From NCBI GenBank assembly GCA_963693635.1, contig CAVOBC010000051.1, forward strand, positions 1 through 18,603: DNA of 18,603 nt. Reading direction: 5' to 3'. The notes under the pieces were generated by a model. It had not been told where the DNA came from. It saw only the letters and a program-made list of their open reading frames with translations, and ran no database searches. The stretch is from CAVOBC01 sp963693635. Its GTDB lineage: Bacteria > Pseudomonadota > Gammaproteobacteria > Pseudomonadales > Azotimanducaceae. Positions 13,471-18,603 of this stretch are shown here, piece after piece; the stretch's first letter is position 1, and every line of letters begins with the position of its first letter. The position numbers were made by a program, and so were the translations under genes.

Positions 13471-16344
13471 ATGAAGACAGCCGCTGAAGAGCTTGATCAC
13501 ATTCACATCCGCGGCGCTTCCGAGCACAACCTGCAATCCATCGAAGTACGAATCCCGAAGCGCAAGCTCGTTGTGCTGACCGGTGTTTCCGGCTCCGGCA
13601 AATCATCCCTCGCGTTTGACACGCTCTATGCCGAGGGCCAGCGCCGGTACGTTGAGTCCCTCTCGGCCTACGCCCGTCAATTCCTCGGGCAGATGGAGAA
13701 GCCGAAGTACGACATGATTCGCGGGCTGTCGCCGACGATCTCTATTGAGCAGAAGACAACCAGCCGCAATCCCCGCTCAACAGTCGGCACGATTACCGAA
13801 ATCTCCGATTACCTGCGCGTGCTCTTCGCCCGTGTCGGCGAGCAGTTCTGTCACCTGTGCGACCAACCCGTCGAGAGTCAGTCACCCCAGCAGATCACGC
13901 GGGTGCTGCTCAGCCAGCCCGAGGGCTCGCGCCTGCATCTGCTGGTGTCGCTGCTCGTTAATCGCAAGGGCGAACACCGCGACCTGATTGAAGACGCACG
14001 GGCGCAGGGTTACGTACGCTTGCGCGTGGACGGCGAGATCGTGCGCACGGACGAGATAGAGTTTCTCGACAAGCGCAAGAAGCACACGGTCGAAGCGGTG
14101 ATTGACCGACTGACCGTACGACCAGACATCGAGGAACGCCTGACCGAGTCGGTCGAAGCCGCCCTCAAACTCGGCGACGGCGCTCTGATCGCGGCGACCG
14201 CAAACGGCGATCAAATCTTCTCTGAACACATGGCGTGCGGTCACTGCGGCGTCTCTTTCCCGACGCTGACGCCCCAGACATTCTCTTTCAACAGTCCCCA
14301 GGGCATGTGTCACGATTGCAACGGCCTTGGCACGCAGGTCGCCTTCGACCCCGGCCTCATGATTCCTGACCCTGACCTGTCGATTAACGACGGCGCTTTG
14401 AAGCCGGTCGGGCCGCTCGACCCTGAGCGCACCTCCATGACCGCGATTTTCCACCGCCAGATGATGAAACACCTGAAGGTCCCGGTTACCAGACCATGGC
14501 GAAAACTAACCGCAAAACAACAAACGGTCGTACTGCAGGGGACTGGCGAGAAGCGCTACTCGATCAACTGGGGCAACCACGGAACACACATGTCCCGTTA
14601 CGAGGGGTTGACCAACCGCCTGATGCGACGCTTTCGCAACACACGTTCGGAGGGCATGAAGCGCTGGTATTCCCAGTACCTTGCCAATTCACCCTGCCCG
14701 GGTTGCCACGGCGTCCGCCTGCGTGCCGAGAGCGCTGCCGTGAGGGTGGCGAACCGCAGCATCGTCGACATTTCCGCCTGCACGATCGAGGCTTCCCACG
14801 ACTTTTTCTCCCATCTCGACCTGCCGGGTGCCGCGGGCGAAATCGCGACCGAGATATTGAAAGAGATCTGCAGCCGCCTCAATTTCCTGGTGTCCGTCGG
14901 ACTTTCGTACCTGTCGCTGGACCGGTTGGGACCCACCCTGTCGGGTGGTGAGTCCCAGCGGATTCGCCTCGCCAGTCAGGTCGGCAGCGAACTGTCTGGC
15001 GTCATCTACATCCTCGACGAACCCAGCATCGGCTTGCACCAGCGCGATAATCAGAAGCTGCTCGACACACTTTGCCGGATGCGCGACATCGGCAATACCG
15101 TCATCGTCGTGGAGCATGACGAGGAGACCATTCGCACCGCTGACCACGTCATAGACTTCGGACCCGGTGCCGGTATTCGTGGGGGGCACATCGTGCACGC
15201 GGGGACCGTATCGGCGCTGCTTAAGAACCGCAAGTCCCTGACCGCCGATTACCTGTCTGGACGCGCGGACGTCGAATGGTCACCGGTTCGCCGGGACGCC
15301 ATGGGCCATATCGAGGTCATCGGGGCGACCGCGAATAATCTGAAGTCCATCGACGTTGCCTTTCCGATCGGTGTTCTGACCGCCGTGACAGGCGTCTCCG
15401 GCGCTGGCAAGTCAACACTCGTGAACGACATTCTGCACCCTGCCATGGCGCGTTACTTCCACAACTCAACCCGGCAGGTGGGCGCGCACCAGCGGATCAC
15501 GGGGCTTGACCAACTGGACAAGGTGGTTGCCATTGACCAGCGTCCGATTGGAAGAACACCGCGCAGCAATCCCGTCACGTACATCAAGGTGTTCGACGAC
15601 ATCCGACAGTTTTTCTCCCAGCTCCCGGGGTCGCGCATGCGCGGTTACAAGCCCGGTCGATTCTCGTTCAACGTCAAGGGCGGACGCTGCGAAGCATGCC
15701 AGGGCGATGGCGTGCGCAAGATCGAAATGCACTTCTTGTCTGACGTGTACGTCAAGTGCGAGGAGTGCCAGGGACGCCGCTTCAACGATGCGACCCTTGA
15801 GGTCCGCTACAAGGGTAAGTCCATCGCAGATATATTGGGCATGACCGTGGCTGAAGCGATCGTGCACTTCTCGGAGCACCACAAGATTCTCGTCAAACTG
15901 CAGCTCTTGATGGACGTCGGCCTTGACTACCTGCATCTCGGACAGCCCTCGTCGACCCTTTCCGGCGGTGAAGCGCAGCGCATCAAGCTGGCGCGGGAGC
16001 TGTCGAAAGTCGCGACCGGCAAGACGTTTTACATTCTGGATGAGCCGACGACCGGCCTGCACTTTGATGACGTGCGCAAGCTGCTCATCGTGTTAGAGCG
16101 ACTGGTCGATGCCGGCAATACCGTGACCGTAATCGAGCACAACCTGGATGTCGTCAAGACGGCCGACTGGGTGATCGACATTGGCCCCAACGGTGGCCCG
16201 GCCGGCGGCGAGATTATCGCGACAGGGACACCCGAAGAGGTCGCGGGTGTGGCCACATCAGAAACAGGACGCTACCTCGTCGACATGCTCGCCAAGAGAC
16301 AGCCAACCAGTGCTCGCCGCAAGTCAGCCTCGCAATCGGCGTAA
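13471..16344 (+). CDS. uvrA: Excinuclease ABC subunit A
   Basis: This is a 957-residue DNA-damage sensor of nucleotide excision repair, an ABC-type ATPase dimer that loads UvrB at lesions. The first ATPase half has TGVSGSGKSS (about 37-46), LSGGES (about 490) and YILDEPSIGLH (about 513). The second has TGVSGAGKST (about 640), LSGGEA (about 830) and YILDEPTTGLH (about 854). Zinc cysteines are C256/C259 with C280/C283, and C740-x2-C743-x19-C763-x2-C766 in the C-terminal module. SYARQFLGQMEKP, SIEQKTTSRNPRSTVGT and IDQRPIGRTPRSNP are hallmark segments. Length is typical. I chose ATG 13471, because IHIRGASEHNL follows as expected and the promoter lies at 13361-13389; ATG 13432 is also possible. 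It follows the toroid gene by about 150 bp and converges on the exported-protein gene. Confidence 0.96.
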   Translation: MKTAAEELDHIHIRGASEHNLQSIEVRIPKRKLVVLTGVSGSGKSSLAFDTLYAEGQRRYVESLSAYARQFLGQMEKPKYDMIRGLSPTISIEQKTTSRNPRSTVGTITEISDYLRVLFARVGEQFCHLCDQPVESQSPQQITRVLLSQPEGSRLHLLVSLLVNRKGEHRDLIEDARAQGYVRLRVDGEIVRTDEIEFLDKRKKHTVEAVIDRLTVRPDIEERLTESVEAALKLGDGALIAATANGDQIFSEHMACGHCGVSFPTLTPQTFSFNSPQGMCHDCNGLGTQVAFDPGLMIPDPDLSINDGALKPVGPLDPERTSMTAIFHRQMMKHLKVPVTRPWRKLTAKQQTVVLQGTGEKRYSINWGNHGTHMSRYEGLTNRLMRRFRNTRSEGMKRWYSQYLANSPCPGCHGVRLRAESAAVRVANRSIVDISACTIEASHDFFSHLDLPGAAGEIATEILKEICSRLNFLVSVGLSYLSLDRLGPTLSGGESQRIRLASQVGSELSGVIYILDEPSIGLHQRDNQKLLDTLCRMRDIGNTVIVVEHDEETIRTADHVIDFGPGAGIRGGHIVHAGTVSALLKNRKSLTADYLSGRADVEWSPVRRDAMGHIEVIGATANNLKSIDVAFPIGVLTAVTGVSGAGKSTLVNDILHPAMARYFHNSTRQVGAHQRITGLDQLDKVVAIDQRPIGRTPRSNPVTYIKVFDDIRQFFSQLPGSRMRGYKPGRFSFNVKGGRCEACQGDGVRKIEMHFLSDVYVKCEECQGRRFNDATLEVRYKGKSIADILGMTVAEAIVHFSEHHKILVKLQLLMDVGLDYLHLGQPSSTLSGGEAQRIKLARELSKVATGKTFYILDEPTTGLHFDDVRKLLIVLERLVDAGNTVTVIEHNLDVVKTADWVIDIGPNGGPAGGEIIATGTPEEVAGVATSETGRYLVDMLAKRQPTSARRKSASQSA

Positions 16345-16378
16345 CGGCCGCACCGGTTTGCACCCGGCGACTTGAGTC

Positions 16379-16987
16379 TCACTGCACCTGACCGCTGATC
16401 GCCCTGATCTCGGGCTTGCGCATGAGCGCCTGAATTTTCGGGTTTTTCGACAGGGCATCGAAATCAAGTGCTTGAACTGCCCTCATCACCTCAGGATCTG
16501 CCAAGACGGCTCGCATCTGCGGGTCTGACTGCAACTTCATGATGCTTCCCAACATCTCGGTGTTGCTCATGATCCCCGACGTCAGCGCATCAATCGCTTC
16601 TCCCGCACCGGCCGAAACAGCCGAGGTGACGCTGGACAATGAAGCGCCATCGGCCGCAGATGCGCTTGCCGCCGACCCGATCGCGCTGACTTTTGCAGCC
16701 GGAAGCTGGATCGTGCCGAGGGATTCAGTGCGGATGGTGTATACGCCGTCTGACAGGGAAACAACGTCACCCCATATGCGACTGCCGTCGGCGAGCGTAA
16801 TGGCCTTTGACCCGGCGAGGGCCGAGGCCGGGAACGACAAGCCCGCCGCCAGACCGACGACAACGGCAAATGCCAACCGCCGGACTCGCGACAAACCGGT
16901 CGCTGAAGAGCACATTGATCGGGTCGCACAAAACAACCTCAGGAACGCCGTACCGCCCGGCATTGGATGCGTCTTGAGAAACGACAT
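16379..16987 (-). CDS. Exported protein with a beta-barrel-like N-domain and DP-type C-terminal helices
   Basis: The 202-residue product starts at ATG 16987, preceded by CGGAG six bases upstream. The open frame continues to 17107 without support. RVRRLAFAVVVGLAAGLSFP (about 34-53) and ASALAG look like a signal peptide h-region and cleavage site near residue 58; the N-region is long, and ATG 16915 would give a more usual length. The mature start, ITLADGSRIWGDVVSLSDG and then VYTIRTESLGTIQLPAAKVS, resembles a small SH3/LSm-like strand domain. A Ser/Ala-rich linker leads to SDPQMRAVLADPEVMRAVQ and LSKNPKIQALMRKPEI, a repeated pattern like STI1-type DP helices. Function is not known; it may be a periplasmic scaffold or chaperone-like factor. 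It converges on uvrA and is divergent from the Nudix gene. Confidence 0.7.
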   Translation of the reverse strand: MSFLKTHPMPGGTAFLRLFCATRSMCSSATGLSRVRRLAFAVVVGLAAGLSFPASALAGSKAITLADGSRIWGDVVSLSDGVYTIRTESLGTIQLPAAKVSAIGSAASASAADGASLSSVTSAVSAGAGEAIDALTSGIMSNTEMLGSIMKLQSDPQMRAVLADPEVMRAVQALDFDALSKNPKIQALMRKPEIRAISGQVQ

Positions 16988-17148
16988 GGTTGCTCCGATT
17001 AACTGAAGTATGTGCACGATCAACTTCGCATTCTGGTGCCAACAGCGGGACATCACAACCCGTCCTGACCGGCGTGGCAGAGCGGACGACAAGCCGCCGC
17101 GGGCCATGAAATGTTAAGGTGCCGCACCGACCCGACAAGTGAAAACAC

Positions 17149-17985
17149 ATGGCCGATTACGACCCTGCCAACGTCTCAATCCGGCAGGCTGCGACTGTCA
17201 TGCTGGTGGATGACCGCCCAGGGCTCGAAATCCTCATGATGGAACGCCACGCCAATACGGTGTTCGCGGGCGGCATGTGGGTCTTTCCGGGTGGCTCGGT
17301 CGACCCCGGCGACGACCCCGCTCGCTACGAATCTATCACGGCCAAACGCTCTGACCACGAAGCCAGCGAGTTGATGGGGCTGCCGCACGGGGGCCTCACG
17401 TATTACGTGACCGCGATCCGCGAGGCTTTCGAAGAGGCTGGCATTCTGCTCGCCGTCGACCGCAAGTCCGGCGAGCCATTGACGCTGACTGACCCGTCGA
17501 CCATCGATCGCTTCCAGGCCCACCGCGACGCGCTCAACGACGGCAGTATCGAGCTGCACGACATCCTCGGACAGGAAGACCTGATGCTCGACGGCGCGGC
17601 CATGCACTACATTGCGCGCTGGATCACCCCGCTTGGACCGCCGCGGCGTTTTGACGCACGGTTCTTTATCGCGCGTATTCCGCGCGGCCAGACACCAAGC
17701 CACGACGACTCCGAGCTGGTTCATTCAAGCTGGCTTTCGCCACCGACAATCCTCGAGCGTTTTGATGCCGAGGACATGGTGCTGATGAGCCCCACACTCC
17801 GCATGATCCGCAGCCTTGCCGCATTCGACGGCACCGATGCCGTCATTGCCTCGGCGGCGGCCAACCTCTCCGACCACCGGGCCCGCGTCCGCGAAGATAG
17901 CGAAATCGTGTTTCCCGGCGACGACGGTTACGAAGACGGCACCGACAAGGTGGAGAGCGGTTGGGTGCGCCTGCGTCCAGTCTAG
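17149..17985 (+). CDS. Nudix hydrolase with interrupted Nudix box (NUDT19/CoA-pyrophosphatase type)
   Basis: This 278-residue protein has a strand core IRQAATVMLVDDRPGLEILM and then MERHANTVFAGGMWVFPGGS. The Nudix box is split: GG48-49 and DPGDD come first, then an insertion of about 35 residues, then AIREAFEEAGILL (Arg91, Glu92, Glu95, Glu96, Gly98). This layout, with the REAFEEAG helix displaced by an insertion, is typical of NUDT19-like proteins, some of which hydrolyse CoA and acyl-CoA. The C-terminal part ITPLGPPRRFDARFFIARIP and SSWLSPPTILERF is also of that group. Substrate here is inferred only. The ATG at 17149 has a weak ribosome-binding site. The stop codon TAG ends exactly where the terminal hairpin of repeat copy C begins. 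Confidence 0.88.
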   Translation: MADYDPANVSIRQAATVMLVDDRPGLEILMMERHANTVFAGGMWVFPGGSVDPGDDPARYESITAKRSDHEASELMGLPHGGLTYYVTAIREAFEEAGILLAVDRKSGEPLTLTDPSTIDRFQAHRDALNDGSIELHDILGQEDLMLDGAAMHYIARWITPLGPPRRFDARFFIARIPRGQTPSHDDSELVHSSWLSPPTILERFDAEDMVLMSPTLRMIRSLAAFDGTDAVIASAAANLSDHRARVREDSEIVFPGDDGYEDGTDKVESGWVRLRPV

Positions 17986-18129
17986 CGAGTTCCTGTCCCA
18001 GGGCTCAGTTCTGGGACAGGAACTCGCGTGCGGTGCAGGGATGCACCGCCATTTTCTATAAGAAAATGCGAGGTTTGCTTGCAAACCGACTCCCAAGAAT
18101 TACCTTGGATGACAATTTTGGGACAAGAA
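17985..18129 (+). repeat. Multi-hairpin dispersed repeat, copy C
   Basis: It opens with a perfect 17-bp stem (17985-18001 with 18011-18027, GCGAGTTCCTGTCCCAG and its complement) around a 9-base loop. Next come GCGGTGCA/TGCACCGC (18030-18037, 18042-18049), CATTTTCT-ATA-AGAAAATG, GGTTTGC-TT-GCAAACC, and finally AATTTTGGGACAAGAA as the right end. The inner 20 bases around GCGGTGCAGGGATGCACCGC are identical to copy B. The first stem could end transcription of the Nudix gene, but no U-run follows it. Confidence 0.85.
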
Positions 18130-18139
18130 GCAGAAGTTC

Positions 18140-18166
18140 CTGTTCCAGAACTCTGTTCTGGGACAG
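18140..18166 (+). repeat. Extra terminal-type hairpin beside copy C
   Basis: CTGTTCCAGAAC (18140-18151) pairs with GTTCTGGGACAG (18155-18166), with one G.U position, around TCT. It is the same sequence as the left hairpin of copies B and C and may be a solo end or the start of a partial further copy. The following 164 bases up to the next gene hold no recognisable feature. Confidence 0.65.
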
Positions 18167-18330
18167 AAGCGAGCCGCCGATTGGTTCTAAAGCAGTCTTC
18201 CGCGGGGTGGACGCATCTTGCTGTACCAACCCCGGCCGTTGCGGAGATGATGGATAAAGAGTGAATGAATAGTGGAGGTCTGTGCTAACATGGCTCGGCA
18301 AATCCGGCGACGAAGCGAATTTACCCGCCC

Positions 18331-18603
18331 ATGTCCTCATATCCGATCCGACAGATACCACATAATGCGCTCTTCGCATTGTGTCTTGGCGCACTTCTGA
18401 CACTGCCCCAATGGTCGAGCGCAAATCCGATTCTTGGTCCCTCGGCCGACACCCGCGTCCCGGACTTCGCCGCGCTGACTGACGTCAGTCAGCGCAAACA
18501 ACAATTCTTCAGCTATCTGCTGCCCGTCATTCGCGAGATCAACGCCAACATCCTCCGTCAGCGGCAGACGCTCTACGTCATCGCCGACAAACTCAGCGCC
18601 AGT
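18331..18603 (+). CDS. Bax-like exported glucosaminidase, N-terminal part (cut by window edge)
   Basis: The first 91 codons are visible. MSSYPIRQIPHN, then a hydrophobic ALFALCLGALLTLP and WSSA, look like a signal peptide. The mature part reads RVPDFAALTDVSQRKQQFFS and YLLPVIREINANILRQRQTL, matching the opening of Bax family proteins (usually VPDFA-x-I-x-DV-x-x-RK-x-x-FF...P-x-I-x-x-EN-x-x-I), whose C-terminal domain is a mannosyl-glycoprotein endo-beta-N-acetylglucosaminidase-like murein hydrolase. That catalytic domain lies beyond the window. The ATG at 18331 lacks a clear ribosome-binding site; an ATG at 18290 is in another frame. A perfect 24-bp palindrome lies inside the coding sequence at 18472-18495. 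Confidence 0.8.
   Translation, partial: MSSYPIRQIPHNALFALCLGALLTLPQWSSANPILGPSADTRVPDFAALTDVSQRKQQFFSYLLPVIREINANILRQRQTLYVIADKLSAS
18472..18495. repeat. Perfect 24-bp palindrome inside the Bax-like gene
   Basis: GCGCTGACTGAC (18472-18483) is followed directly by its exact complement GTCAGTCAGCGC (18484-18495), with no spacer. It encodes ALTDVSQR near the conserved start of the mature protein. The chance of a 12-base exact arm arising at one place is small. Confidence 0.7.

Noticed and set aside
17985..18027. Classical rho-independent terminator after the Nudix gene
   Set aside because: The stem is excellent but no T-run follows it and the same stem recurs in the dispersed repeat, so I list it as part of the repeat.
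18290..18330. ATG at 18290 as start of the last gene
   Set aside because: It lies in a different frame from the Bax-like coding sequence; the protein-like frame has its ATG at 18331.
1..18603. CRISPR arrays, tRNA or rRNA genes, prophage genes
   Set aside because: No regular spacer-repeat array, tRNA cloverleaf or rRNA-like stretch was seen; the only repeats are those listed.

Overview
The window reads like a chromosomal segment of a gammaproteobacterium. Most of it is GC-rich with densely packed housekeeping or repair genes. The biotin enzymes resemble the enterobacterial ones in their core motifs, and nothing indicates a plasmid or a phage. The species cannot be fixed from sequence alone.

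Left part (1-3374, GC-rich): the N-terminus of an acyl-CoA dehydrogenase and a small GIY-YIG-like protein lie on the minus strand. The small gene is divergent from ligD, which encodes a complete three-domain DNA ligase D (phosphoesterase, ligase, polymerase) for end-joining repair. No Ku gene is present in the window.

Left scar zone (about 3352-4382): there is no intact gene here. It holds a copy of a dispersed multi-hairpin repeat that supplies the last codons and the stop of ligD. Next come a wrecked fragment that looks like a peptide-ABC substrate-binding protein (minus strand), a frameshifted remnant of an IS91-family transposase C-terminus (plus strand), and the first of two ~130-bp direct repeats.

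Biotin cassette (about 4464-9135, visibly more AT-rich than its flanks): bioA and bioF, then a second copy of the hairpin repeat, then bioD, all on the plus strand. Converging on these from the minus strand is bioB, coupled to a MaoC-type dehydratase gene. bioA, bioF, bioD and bioB cover the four steps from pimeloyl-ACP/CoA to biotin. No bioC or bioH is present. The second ~130-bp direct repeat follows at once. Both repeats contain the same tail of a hipA-like gene, and a larger broken hipA fragment extends from the right copy. The cassette therefore looks like an acquired or recombined block framed by duplicated sequence.

Right part (9825-18603, GC-rich): a CinA/MoCF-domain protein; a WYL/YafY-type regulator in an operon with a tandem DUF1330-like protein; a divergent alpha/alpha-toroid gene that carries two compensating frameshifts; uvrA with a clear sigma70 promoter; an exported small protein; a Nudix hydrolase of the type with a split Nudix box; a third copy of the hairpin repeat; and the start of a Bax-like exported glucosaminidase.

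The least explained features are the hairpin repeat family (three copies, each abutting a stop codon, with base changes that preserve RNA pairing) and the direct-repeat-framed biotin cassette with its coupled MaoC gene.
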